A stretch of DNA of 64,000 bases from Anaeramoeba flamelloides (lineage: Eukaryota; Metamonada; Anaeramoebidae), in assembly GCA_027625915.1 (NCBI GenBank), contig JANTQA010000076.1, positions 992,001 through 1,056,000 of the forward strand. The letters run 5' to 3'. Position numbers and translations under genes: made by a program. Below are positions 1 through 10,994 of this stretch, in pieces; position 1 is the stretch's first letter; each line of letters begins with the position of its first letter. The notes under the pieces are model-generated. The model searched no databases, was not told the origin of the DNA, and saw nothing but the letters and a program-made list of their open reading frames with translations.

Positions 1-689
1 TTCTAACTAAACTTTTTTTTTTTTTTTTTATTCTGATCATAACTATTTCCACTTTTATTTTAATTTATTTGATAATTTCTTCTGTTTATAAATTTAACAA
101 TTATGAATTCTTACAACTTATTTTTATTCTCTGAATTTTATGTTCTTTTACTGAGAAATAAGATTGAGAGTTTTTTTTCTTGAAAACAGAAGAAAAAATA
201 AATGATTTTCAAAATGTAGATTTTTATCGTTTACACTCAAAATCAACCCTTTAAGTTTTAAAACCTTTAAAAAATTTCTTGTAAAAATTAAATTAAAAAC
301 TTTTGATTTTATTTATCTTGTTAATAATAAAATTTTAATGAGAAATTAAAAAAAAAAAAATTAAAAGATAATTTCAAGATATTTTATTTAATAGTTTCAC
401 TTTTTTTATTTTTCTTCAAATACAATGTAAACTTTAATTTGTTTCAATTTAGAATTCTATTTTATTGTGTAAAATTAATCAATTTTAATTCCAATAAATA
501 TTTGACTCATTGTCCAAAAAAGCATTATAAATTACTATTCAAATATTTTATTACCCTTAATTTTGTTATTATTATCCAAATTAGTTATTTGTCATTAATT
601 GTAGGGTTAGTCATAATTCGATTTGTTTTTTTTTTTTATCATCCGTTTTACAAGTGATCGATTTATAATGGTATTTAAACTTTCATATA
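1..689. other. AT-rich spacer, no gene seen
   Basis: Homopolymer-rich A/T sequence. The one open frame here (439-657) is a T-rich run encoding mostly Phe, Ile, Leu and Tyr, as expected by chance at this composition. No promoter, RNA gene or repeat could be identified. Confidence 0.6.
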
Positions 690-1130
690 GACCAAAATTC
701 AAATTTTTCCACACAACTAAAATGTTCAAACAATCAGGGTAATATAATTTCATTCAAATTTGAAATAATTTTGATTTTTGAAAAATATCAAAATCATTTT
801 TTCATTTTTTTGATTTTTTATTTTCATTTCATTTTTTGGATTACCTTATTTTGGTCGATCATATTTTTTTTAAAACTATTTTTATTATAAGAAAGTTGAG
901 TTCTTCCAAATAGAAGAACTTATATAAAAAAATTTTTGGTAGTATCTTTAACCATTTAATCGATCAATATTCCTAATAGAATTTCATCAAATTTATCAAT
1001 ATATTTTTTTGTTTTTCCACTCTCCCCAATTTTTGACACACCCTTGATTTATTTGTATTGATAATTATTTATTTATTGTTTTGTGAGTATTTTATTTTAT
1101 AAAAAGGTGTTAACATTTCAATTAGTGAAT
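690..1130 (-). mobile_element. Family B non-autonomous Tc1-like element, diverged copy
   Basis: The segment shares the order of motifs seen in the better copies at 23895-24425, 52608-53131 and 57835-58357. It starts near an AAATTTTTCCACACA-type end, carries an internal AATCGATCAATATTCCTAATAG block like that at 24160, and includes a TTTTTGACACACCC end near 1030. Its orientation matches the 24-kb copy and is opposite to the other two. Divergence is high, so the exact ends are uncertain. No transposase frame is visible. Confidence 0.45.
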
Positions 1131-2051
1131 GGTTCTAATTTGGTAAATCTTCGAGAAGTGGTTAAATAAGTTTTTTTTTTCACAAAACGAATTTTGGTGT
1201 GTTAAAAATTTTGAATTGGTGTTTAGATTGTTTTATAAGATCATGTTAATATAACTTTACATGAATTAGAGTTGTGTAAGAAGTTTGTCTTGAGCGTATG
1301 ATATAATATGGCAAAAAAGAATAGTAAAAACTTTCCCACTCTAAACTTTTTTACTTACTAAATCAGATCCATTGTTTTTCACAAATATCAAATTTTGTGT
1401 ATGTGTTGACAAGTTTTAACATTTTATAAGAAAATTTATCTGGTTATAATTACAAAGTTAAATTTCTGAACAAATTTCGGTCAATTCAGTATCGATCTAA
1501 AGTAATCCTCACCCAATCGATTTTTATTTATTTTGATTGTAAGAAAATATTTACAATAATAATAGTAAGGGGGGGCAATTAATAAAAGAAAAGGTACGTT
1601 ATAATAATTATTATTATTACAAAAGTGTAAATTATTTCTAGATGCCGTTATTTTTAAATTTCCTAAAAAGTTGAAATTATCCCAAGAACTTTTCCAATAT
1701 AGCATTTTTTCAAAAAAATGAAAATAATCTGAAATCTCAATTTCTAAAACCAAAACCAATAATATAACTTTTGAAACTTTATGAAATGAAAATTTATAAA
1801 TTTTTATTTTGTCTAAATTATTTGAAAATATTTCTTTTTTTATTTTTTGGATTTTGAAAAAAATGAAATAATTTTTAAAATAATTCAATTTTTTTAATCA
1901 GACACCCAAATCTAGCTTGAAATTTGAGATGAAAAACAATTTTTTTTTTCTCTCATTCCTATAATACTCCAAACCAAAGTTGGAAAGGCTGAAACAAATT
2001 CAATCTAGTTAAATATTTTTGGGGATTGATTGTTTGTTTGATTGATTGTCT
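1131..2051. other. AT-rich spacer downstream of SmB
   Basis: Holds the 3' flank of the SmB gene on the minus strand. A 135-codon open frame on the minus strand (1481-1888) has an amino-acid content dictated by base composition and no recognisable domain, so it is not called a gene. Confidence 0.55.
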
Positions 2052-2759
2052 TTATTTTCTAAAATTCATTCCTTGAAAAGATCCTGAATTAAGACCATTT
2101 TGGGGAAACATTGAACTTGTGCTTGGGCCACCAATGCCAACGATGTTTGAAGAAAGTCCAGATTTTACGCCAGTGACCGAAATTCCTAATAAGAAATAAA
2201 ATCGATATTCGGGAATTCAAAAAAAAAAAAAAAAAAGAAAAAGAAAGAAAAAGTCAGTTAAATGATAGGGGTTACCAAAGTAAAGAAAAATAAACTTAAA
2301 TAAAAGAAAAAAAAAAAAGACAAGGTCACAATCGATAGAAAGTACTTGTTTCTTTATAGAACTCTGATCTACTTTTGATTAAAAAAAAAAAGAATAAACG
2401 TACAAAGGAAAAAGAAAAAGAAATTGAGATTTACCTCTTCCCATTGGTTGTGATACCCCAACGGTATTTGTTTTTTTTTGAAGTGGTCGTGTCTCTTTTT
2501 TTGGAGGTGGCGCTTCAACTGACATTGAAACAATTGTTTCACCACGAACAATGATTAAACCAAGCATTCTTTTTTCTTCTTTTATTTCCTTTTGGTTTTT
2601 TTTAGATCTGATTTGTCTGTATTCTTCACAGTTCGAGAGAACAATGTTCATGTGTCGATCAAATGCGAGAAAGTTTCCAATAAGCATTCTTTCACCAATA
2701 ATCACACGCATTTTATAACGTAAAAACCGATTCAATTTATTTCTTCCTGTAACTTCTGA
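2052..2759 (-). CDS. SNRPB: Small nuclear ribonucleoprotein SmB/B' (Sm-fold protein)
   Basis: Core Sm-ring subunit of spliceosomal U1, U2, U4 and U5 snRNPs. Two exons are clear: 2435-2759 and 2052-2185, joined over a 249-nt GT-AG intron (donor GTAAAT, acceptor TTATTAG, phase 1). Seen in the sequence: an Sm1 motif with AFDRHMNIVL and the acidic EEY that follows, a charged insert, and an Sm2 motif with GLIIVRGETIVS, followed by VEAPPPK, which is diagnostic of SmB. The short Gly/Ser tail ends GMNFRK and lacks the long proline-rich tail of animal SmB. The frame has no ATG before Met of KMRV. A good candidate is a one-codon first exon, ATG at 2935-2937, spliced at GTTTGT to 2759 in phase 0; this gives 153 residues starting MSEVTGRNK. 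The family call is firm; the N-terminus is inferred. Confidence 0.9.
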
Positions 2760-2937
2760 CTTTTGGTCGATATAGAAGGTATTTTTTGTTTATTTTAAAA
2801 GCAACAAAACAAATAAAAAAAAGTTGGTTGTTTGGATAAAGGATTTTTGAATTTAGGTATTGCGAAATGGGCCCAGAAACACTAAAAAAATGTTCAAGAA
2901 CATTATATATAAAAAATTATAAAAAAGAACAAACCAT

Positions 2938-3849
2938 GTTTAAAGAAAAATTAAAAAGCAAATAAACTGAAAAATGATTTCGATCTTGGATTTTCAAACA
3001 CAAGAAAGAATATTGACATGTGATTTAATTTGAAATAAGCACACTTTAAAAGAGAATGAAGAAATTAGTTCAGAATGGTTTTGAAATCTCTTTTGTTTAC
3101 ACTAGAGTAAGATTATATAATCTTTAGGAATACTTTAAGTTGGTGACTGTTTTCAATTATGTTGATATTTGTCTTGAAATCATCAGGTTCACTAATTTCT
3201 ATCATTAGAACCAATACACTTGATTGGAAATAACACATTAGTATCTGAAATTCAAATTGGAAAAAAATAATCAATAATTATTATGAATCTTACTAATTCT
3301 AAAACCTTTTCTTTAAGATTTCTTTGATCGTCATATATATATGTATCATAAAATAAAAGGTTTTAAGAAATAAATAGAGATCTGAAAATCTAATCTATTT
3401 CTTTGACAATTCTATTTGTCACATAGGAAAAATATATAGAATTAATTGTTGATTTTATTTCATTTTGATTACCATTATTAAAAATTAAAATTAGATAAAA
3501 TATCAACTAATTACCTAGAAACAGATAAAGATATCGATTATTTTTTATGGGGGCGCCCATTTTATGAAAAAAACCAAAACATTAGTTTAAAGAATTCATT
3601 CTAATTAATAAAAACAATAAGAATAATATCTTTGGTATTATTCAAAATAAAGACTCATTATTTATCTTGTCATTGGTTTTTATTAAAGAATTTTATTAGG
3701 CTTTATGAAAATTTCTAAAACAAAAATTTAGAAATCAAGACAGTGCTTTCAAGTCGTGTAGGGTGCCGTTATATACCTCGTTTTTTTTTAATTTAATCAA
3801 TAAAAAGAAAATTTTTGAAATTTTCGTTTTTATTTCTTAAATGAAAAAA
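2938..3849. other. Spacer upstream of SmB
   Basis: Contains the presumed SmB promoter region on the minus strand (2938 onward). No TATA-like or other element stands out from the background of A/T runs, and no coding segment was seen. Confidence 0.5.
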
Positions 3850-4040
3850 AAACTTAACGTAAGTACCTAGGTTTTTTAGAGTTTAAAAGAATTTAGTTAA
3901 ATCAAATGATTTTACTCAATTATTTTAAATACTGGGAAAACTAACGGAAAGTGCCTAGGTTTTCCAGAATTGAAAAGAATTGAATAAAATCATTTGATTT
4001 AACTAAATTCTTTTAAATTCTGGAAAATCTAAAGGATACA
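3850..4040. repeat. Imperfect inverted repeat (possible MITE, family D)
   Basis: Arms around 3878-3925 and 3970-4020 are complementary: AAAAGAATTTAGTTAAATCA reads back as TGATTTAACTAAATTCTTTT. The centre carries AAGTGCCTAGG. A related block, with the same TACCT/GGTTTTCCAGAATT phrases and AAAAGAATTGAGTAAAAT, lies at 45840-46015, so this looks like a dispersed short element. Ends and target duplication were not resolved. Confidence 0.5.
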
Positions 4041-4419
4041 AGAGGAAATTAATTTCACTCCTTTGAAATAAAATAAAATAAAAAAGTTATCAACTAATTA
4101 TATTTTTGCTATTTTTTGACTTTCAAATCGGATTTTTAGTTCATTTGGTAACATCCTTATTCAAAAAAAATGCATCAAGTAAATAAATAGAGAACAAAAA
4201 TTATCATCAATTCCCTCAAAAAGTCCTATTGTAAAAAATAAATAAAAAAACCAGAAGTGGATTTTTTTTCTTTTTTTTACTCATCGACCCTTATTCTATT
4301 AAGTTTATTCTTGACTTTCAGAATAACTTTTTATGTTTTAGTAAAAGGGTTCATTTTTTCTTATGTACCGCCACTCTTCAAGAGATCTTTTTGAAAAATT
4401 TTCATAAAATTATTTTAAA

Positions 4420-5440
4420 TTTCCATTACCAAACAATAGATATTTTGCTTTTCAGTACTTAAATTATATTTGAGAATTTGAAACAATCAAGTATCCTGAA
4501 GGATAATTTTCGAAATATAGATTAAAACCCAACTTGGGAATTTTTTATTTTTAAATTACTCACATAATAATCATTATTATACATAACAATTTTGAAAAAT
4601 ATTTACAACTTTATTCACTATTAATGGGAATTAAAAAAAAAATAAAAATTTTCAATAAAATATTTTTATATTTTTAATTGGTAAATTTTTGAAATTTTTA
4701 TCTGACTTAGATGAGAGATAACTTGAATTAATTTTTTTTTTAATAGTCTAAAAAGAATCATTTTTCATTTTCAAAATTAATAAAACATTTCTTTCAAAAG
4801 ATATTGCTAAATTAAATTGAAAAAATGATTTTTTTCGGTTTTTTGGGGTATTTTTTTATCATTTTATTTTTTTTTTCATTTTTGAGTTTTAATGCAAACT
4901 ATTTTTCAAAAATTTTTTCTTGCTTTATTATGTTAATGGAAGTTGTTTGGGGGTTTATCTGATATACTTGATAAAAAAATATTTTCAAATTGCTGGGATA
5001 GAATTATTTTTTCTAATTTTGTATTTTATTTTTTCTTTTTCTTCTTTTATTTTTCATTTGTTTTTCTTTTTAATTTTTTTGAAAAAAATTTCTTTTTCTT
5101 TTGATCCTTTTTTTGCAAAAGATCCCGTGGAAAAAAACCACGATCTTAGAAAATATAGAAAATTACTTAATTGAGATTATGTAATTCCTTCTAAAATGAA
5201 TTTAATTATTAGTAAAAAACTTACTTTTTAATTTTTTTTCAGTGAAAGTTCAGAAATAAAAAATCCATAATACTTATTTCAAAAATTTTGACTCATGTTT
5301 TTTAGTTTTTGGTCTTTTTTTTTTTTAAAATGTTTAATAATATCAGGTTTTTATATATTTATAATAACTGAAAAGTGAATTACAAATCAAATTTAATTAT
5401 TAGTTGTTCTTGAATACTAAGGGTATGAATTTTTGAAATT
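4420..5440 (+). repeat. Family C interspersed repeat, copy 1 (about 1 kb)
   Basis: Matches the reverse complement of 51335-52420 over most of its length. Shared anchors are CAATCAAGTATCCTGAAGGA near 4485, a GTTTATCTGATATACTTGAT block near 4950, a long T/C tract (5030-5120), AGTGAAAGTTCAGAAATAAA near 5242, and CTTGAATACTAA near 5412. Small open frames in it (for example 4920-5174) are hydrophobic products of the T-rich tract, not genes. The element type is unknown; no transposase or terminal repeat was identified. Confidence 0.6.
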
Positions 5441-7665
5441 AGTTACAAGGAAGGAACTTAAAAGTAAGTAAGAAAAAATAATGAATTTTACAACAATTTG
5501 TAGAAAAAAGGGCAAACAAACCCCATTTCAGAAATTGTAAATAACCTAGAATAATAAATTGAAAAAAAAAATATATCCTTCAAATATCTGTTTTTTTCAA
5601 AATTTGGGAATCTTTAAAAAGTGGGTATTCAAATCAAAATGGGTTTAATATCTTTCAATACTTTTAAATATATAATTTTCATAACTTTATAAAAATAATT
5701 TTATAATATATATATTACTGAAATGTAATATGTCTTTTAGGCTAACTTTAATTTTCAGAATTAATTTTTTCCTTTCGTGGGTATTTTTGATTTTTGATTA
5801 AAAGTTCTATTCTAAAATAAATTTGGATTTAACATTTTCATTTTGTATTTAAGTATTGTCATTCTTCAAAAGTTAATCTGGAATTCAAGAATAAACTTAA
5901 TTAGATAAGGGTAGATGGAGAAAAAAAGAAAAAAAAAATTATTTCATTTTTTTTAAAAGTTCTTCGACAATCGGAATTTTTGAAAGGGTGGATAATTATT
6001 TTTGTTCTCTAAATATTTCTTTGGTCTATTTTTTATTGAAACACATTTGACAATGAAAGAAATATTGACCAAAAAATATCAGGGGTTGAAAAGGGGATAA
6101 TCAGCTGAACTTTTCTCACCCTTAAGGACGTTGGATTATTTTACATTAACTTCTTAAAAAGAATTTTCATTCTGAAGAAATAATACAAATCATGTACTAA
6201 TTTCAAAATTAAAAACACAAAAAGAAAAATTTTTCAAAACTATTTTTTGATAAAAATATTAAAAAAAAAAATGAATATAAGGAAATAGATGCCATTTATT
6301 ACTATTTTGAAAAATTTTTAATTGTGTAAACATAACTTGAAAATGTTTTCTTGGGTGTCAGATATTGAATTTTTGAAATTAAAATCTCATTCACTGCTCT
6401 ATTTGTGAAAAAAAAAAAAAAAACGAACCCAAAGTAATTCAGAGCTGAATTTTTCATTTTTCAATTTTCAATTTTTTAGAACATTTTTTTTGGTTATATT
6501 TTTGGTTTTATTAAATTCTATTTTTAGATCCAGGGATCTGTCTAAATGAATGTTTGTAAATTAATCCAAGAGAAACCCAAGAAAAATAGACTCAAAAAAG
6601 TGTTCATTTCCAACAAATACTTTCTTTTTGTGAGCCAAGCACTAATGATCAATCTTTTGAGATAAATTTTTTGAAATTAAGAATGGAAAAAAAATATACA
6701 AAGCCTATTTTCGAAGATTTTTTTTCTTTAAATTCTTAATTTGAATGAATCAAAAAAATTTATAACATTGAATTTATCACCCAATTACTATTTATTTTTA
6801 TTTTACAAAATATTTTTTTAAAACTGCTATCATAATTATTTTTTCAAATACTTTTATCAAACTAAGCCAAAACAGAATACATTATTTCTGAAATATCAAG
6901 TAAAGGTGTTGAATTCTCGAAATCCAAAAAAGGTTAAAAAATATTCAACCTAAACTGAAAGTAAAAATTAAGAAAAAATTTAAATCGGATTCCAAATAAA
7001 AGTGAGTTTTATATTTAATGTAAAATAAATAATTATCAAATCAAGCAGATATACACAATAAATATCTATTTATAAAGAAGAATATAAAAAATATCCGATT
7101 TTCTGGATTAAAACAAGAATTAAATGAAAATAGGATTATTAGAATCATTTTGGTTATTCTTTAGAAATGAAAAGTAATTTATTTCTTAAAAATTTAACAC
7201 CAAAAATTATTTCCAGAAATAATTAAATATAAAAACAAATAAAAAATAAGAAATTGTTTCAATTTTTACAGATCAAATCAAGAAATAAATGATTTTTATT
7301 TAATTTTTCTTAATCAATTTTTTCATTTTTTTGATTGACATTTTTTTAGTTGGTATGTAAATATATTATACTATGGATATATTCCACTCGTATATTTATT
7401 AAAATATAAATGTATTTGATTAAAGTAATGGTTTGAAGTATCCAGTTCCGAATAAATGTCAATCAAAAAAATGAAAAATGTATTTACTCTCTTAATAGAC
7501 TAGTCACTATTAAATTTTTTTACCCAAATTTACTAGAGATTGGGAAAATTTTTTGCCAATTACCTAAATTTGAATTCCCTGTTTATTTCCAATATATTAA
7601 ACTTATTTCTAGAGACGGAATCCTAATTAAGAAATTAGTCAAAAAAAAAAAATAAAAGAGATTAG
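5441..7665. other. AT-rich spacer
   Basis: No gene or RNA was recognised. A block at 5490-5575 (ACAATTTGTAGAAAAAA through AATAATAAATTG) recurs in the same orientation at 51243-51330, beside the other long family C copy, although that copy is inverted relative to this one. The ends of family C have therefore been rearranged. Confidence 0.5.
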
Positions 7666-7803
7666 TCCCTTAAGGACTATTCGAATTTTATGCTCTGCGG
7701 GGGTTGGAATACCATACAATAAATGGTTCAAATGTTTAAAAAGTTATAGGTTTTACTGAAAGTCAAAATATTGCAATTTTTCGGATTTTAAATGTTTTCT
7801 TGA

Positions 7804-8072
7804 AAATTAAAAAAATATTTTGAGATCCAAAATTTAACTGAATTCCCTCAAAAAACATTGCAAATTTGAATTACTAATTTTTTACCCATTGCTGCTGTGA
7901 CTTTCCACTTTATATTAAAGTATATTGATACCACTCCACTAAACTCTTGAAATATAAATATACGAAGTGGAAAGTCACAGCAGCAATGGGTAAAAAATTA
8001 GTAATTCAAATTTGCAATGTTTTTTGAGGGAATTCAGTTAAATTTTGGATCTCAAAATATTTTTTTAATTTA
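7804..8072. mobile_element. Nested palindromic MITE with about 100-bp perfect arms
   Basis: Arms 7804-7910 and 7965-8072 are exact reverse complements over roughly 100 nt, from AAATATTTTGAGATCCAAAA to TGACTTTCCACTT, separated by a spacer of about 54 nt. Transcribed or single-stranded DNA would fold into a near-perfect hairpin. The lack of mismatches in so long a palindrome points to recent insertion or to arm-to-arm gene conversion. Confidence 0.8.
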
Positions 8073-8227
8073 AAAACAAATCGTTAATAATCAGACTTGG
8101 ACAAAATGAGGAAAAAATAACAAAAATTTAGAGAAAGGGATTTCTCTAAATCCAAAAAACATTCCTCATTCTCTAATTTCCACATTGTTTATTTAATATA
8201 AGACTCTTTGATTTTTCGATAGATCAC

Positions 8228-8401
8228 ATGAGTAAAGAAATTTTTAGAGAAGAAATTATTAATTTACTCAAAAATCGAATTTTGGGTTTTACATTTTGTA
8301 AAGGTAAAATTTTGAAGATTTCTTTTGGGAAAATCAATAGTGTATTTTTTGTGAAAAGTGACGACTTTTCACTTATTGCCTCATCGAATTATGGTAATTA
8401 A
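8228..8401 (+). CDS. Small open frame inside the TIR element, unrecognised
   Basis: A 57-codon ATG-to-TAA frame beginning MSKEIFREEIINLLKNRI and ending SSNYGN. Its codon and residue mix (Glu, Lys, Arg, Ser, Asp spread through the sequence) looks more like protein than the Phe/Ile-rich chance frames around it. It has a possible internal donor (AAAGGTAAAA) and could be an exon rather than a whole gene. No family is recognised. Location within the terminal-inverted-repeat element suggests cargo or a residue of a longer coding region. It could still be chance. Confidence 0.2.
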   Translation: MSKEIFREEIINLLKNRILGFTFCKGKILKISFGKINSVFFVKSDDFSLIASSNYGN

Positions 8402-8784
8402 ACTCTTAAAAATTTGAAAACAAATTTTGTTTTTCAAAATGTGTTTTTCAAAAAGTTGATCTTGAAAAGAAAAATGACAAAAAAATAATAAAATGAAATA
8501 GAAAAAACAAAAAAAAAAAAAAAAAAGAACTTTAAAAAAAGGATTTGTTTTTGTTTATTCTTTACAAAGAAGAGAGTCATTTTCGTTGATAGGCTCTTCT
8601 GTTTTATGATAGGTTAAATTTTGATTGTTAGTGGGATAAAAAACCTTGAAATGTTTAAAATGTTATTAAATTTGTTTTTTTGTGTATATGAAGAAAAATA
8701 AAATTTAGAAGAAGAGAAAAAAGTGAGAAAATATTTGTTTTAGAAAACAATTCTGACAAACGGTTTGACAGACAATTGTTCTTG

Positions 8785-8960
8785 TTTTTTCTTCTTGTTC
8801 TTCCTTGTTTTGTTCTTCTTGTTGTTGTTTTTTTTTTTCTTTGTTGTTCTTCTTCTCTGTTTTTTTTTCTTGTTTTTTCTTCTTGTTCTTTTTTATTGAG
8901 TTTTCGTTGTTGATGTTGTTCTTGTTCTTCTTTGTTTTTGTTTTTCCTGTTGTTTTGTTT
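8785..8960 (+). repeat. TTCTTG/TTGTTC low-complexity tract
   Basis: An irregular microsatellite of TTCTTG, GTTGTT and T runs. It produces a spurious Phe/Cys/Val-rich open frame at 8805-9056, which is not a gene. Confidence 0.75.
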
Positions 8961-9138
8961 TTCTTAACTTATTTTGTTCGAGAATTTGATTCGATAGATT
9001 TTTTTTATTTTGTTTTCATTCTAACTGTCCATCTTGTGCATAACAAGAATAATTGATGGTTGTTTGTTTGGTCTTCTTTTGAGGTAACTATCTTCCCATC
9101 CTTCCAATAATAATTTTCAAAAGGAAACTTGAAAATTA

Positions 9139-9311
9139 CAGTCAGTTTCACTTTTAAGGCACAAACTTGCAACGAAATTTAAGGCACAATAAAATCTCAA
9201 ATTAAGGCACAAAATTTGGAATTTTATTTTTTACAATTTTTTTTTCTTGAATTTGAATTTTGTTCCTTAAATTTCATTGAAAGTTTGTGCCTTAAAAAGT
9301 GAAACTGACTG
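9139..9311. mobile_element. Family A MITE, copy 1 (173 bp)
   Basis: Begins CAGTCAGTTTCACTTTTAAG directly after TA (9137-9138) and ends with the inverse AAAGTGAAACTGACTG. The right flank is AA, so one target-duplication base has changed. Each arm contains repeated AAGGCACAA motifs at about 27-nt spacing. This copy is nested inside the 7666-9655 element. CAGT termini and TA duplications are typical of Tc1/mariner-type MITEs. Confidence 0.85.
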
Positions 9312-9655
9312 AAATAAAAAAGATTAAAAAAAATAAAAAACAAAAAATTCCTTTTATTTTATCGTTATTCTGGACTGTGAACACGTGAAGTGATGAAAAT
9401 TTACTACTAGGTGGATGTGTTCTACCTATTTTACTTTTGGAGGATTCAAATTCTCAATTTTTTTTTCTTAGTGGAAAAGCTACTCAAAATGAGGGTTTTT
9501 TTCGTTTTTCTCTAAATGTCCAAGTCTGTTAATAATTCCAAAAATTGTAATATTTTGACTTTCAGAAAAACCTACAACTTTTTAACACGTTTTACCATTT
9601 ACTGTATGGTATTCCAACCCTCGCAGAGCATTAAATTCGAATAGTCCTTAAGGGA

Positions 9656-10994
9656 TTCTCAAGCCCAAGTTCAAATTTTTAAACATTTCAAAACTTGTAA
9701 AAATAAACAATATTTAGAACAGATAGTGAAATTGTTTTGAGGTGTATATTTAAAATGTTAATTATGAAATTAGAAATCAAATATACAAAAGGATCTGAAA
9801 AGGAAAATTGTGAAATTTATTGAAATTCTGAAAAATTCTTAAATTTTTGTAAAAGAAATTCAAAGTGGGTAAATTTAATGGAGAATATGGAACTCTTTCA
9901 AGGGTGTTTTTGTGTACACTATTTCATCTTTTTCACTTCAAAAGTAGCCCTTAAATTCCGAAACTAGGAATTACATTTTTACATCTTTTCACTGATCTCT
10001 AAAGGAAAAAATTAAATAACTCTTTCAAACCAAATAACTGAGTAAATTTTTTTTGTCAAACCTTGTTGATAATTTTGGTTTTATTGGAAAAAAATTTCAA
10101 TTTCCTCTGAACTACTTTATAATCACAATTATTACTGAGTTATGTACATTTTTTTTTCAACTTTTTTCATTTCAAATTAAAAATACTTTTTTGAGGTAAG
10201 ATTCAAAGGTATGAAAGGATTTAAGGCTTGGTGTGTTCTCTAGTTATTCCTGAAAAAGTGTTTGTTAATTTCTGATTATATCACAATTAGTAATTGTTTT
10301 TTTCAAAGTTAAATATTATAATTTACCAAAATGAAAAGAAAAAATTTTGATAAAGAAGGGAGACATTCCAAACCTAGCGATAATGGCATTTTATATCTTG
10401 AGAGATTACAAATTTAAATAAAAATTTCTTTACCATTCGAATAATTATTATTGAAAAATGTAACTTTTGTACTAAAATTGTGAATTGATTTCAAAGTTTC
10501 ACAATTTTCTAACACGAAATATCAATTCACAGTTCCTTTGATTAAATAATCATTTAAGTCCATAAAAAAAAAATAATTTTTTTCCGAATTTTGAGTTAAA
10601 AAAAGTGAGATAAAAATTTCAAGTTAAAAAACCAATGAGGTATAATTATAAATAAACAGTAAATGGGATTCAAACTGTTGGATTTTTATGCTTTCATAAT
10701 ATTTTTTCTAACTTTTTTGAATTTTCTTATTAGTTTCTTGCTTTTTTTTTTCAAGTAAATTTAAAGAAACCAGTAGGACTATTTCAATTTAAATCGAATT
10801 TTTGATTAACTCATTTTCAATTCTCTTTAGACTAAAATATCCAAATTTTTAAATGACATTTTTTTCTGACTTTTTAAAACTTTTTTCCTTTTTTTTTTTT
10901 CATCTTTCCAATTTTTTACTTTTTTTTTTTTTCATTCTTTTTTTACCTTAATTCTTCCTAAAAAAAACTTGAACGAAAAGAAGACTCACAACAA
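9656..10994. other. AT-rich spacer, 5' flank of the 10995 gene
   Basis: No coding segment was recognised. The last 130 nt become pyrimidine-rich (T/C runs at 10880-10940), then ACAACAAATG, consistent with a short 5' UTR before the gene at 10995. Confidence 0.5.

Larger units (their letters stand above)
7666..9655. mobile_element. About 2-kb element with long terminal inverted repeats, host to nested MITEs
   Basis: The left end (7666-7791), beginning TCCCTTAAGGACTATTCGAA and running through ATGCTCTGCGGGGGTTGG, is matched in inverse orientation by 9535-9655 (CCAACCCTCGCAGAGCAT, AGTCCTTAAGGGA). The inverted match resumes after an interruption: TTAATAATCAGACTTGGACA at about 8086 pairs with TGTCCAAGTCTGTTAATAA near 9515. 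The interruption is the palindrome at 7804-8072, so that element landed inside the left terminal repeat. A family A MITE sits at 9139-9311. The interior has no transposase-sized frame; only a 57-codon frame (8228-8401) and a TTCTTG-rich tract are present. It is best read as a non-autonomous DNA transposon of unknown superfamily. Confidence 0.7.

Noticed and set aside
1481-1888. 135-codon minus-strand frame
   Set aside because: Composition-driven residues, runs of Tyr and Asn from microsatellite-like DNA, no recognisable family.
8805-9056. Phe/Cys/Val-rich 83-codon frame
   Set aside because: Entirely within a TTCTTG low-complexity tract.
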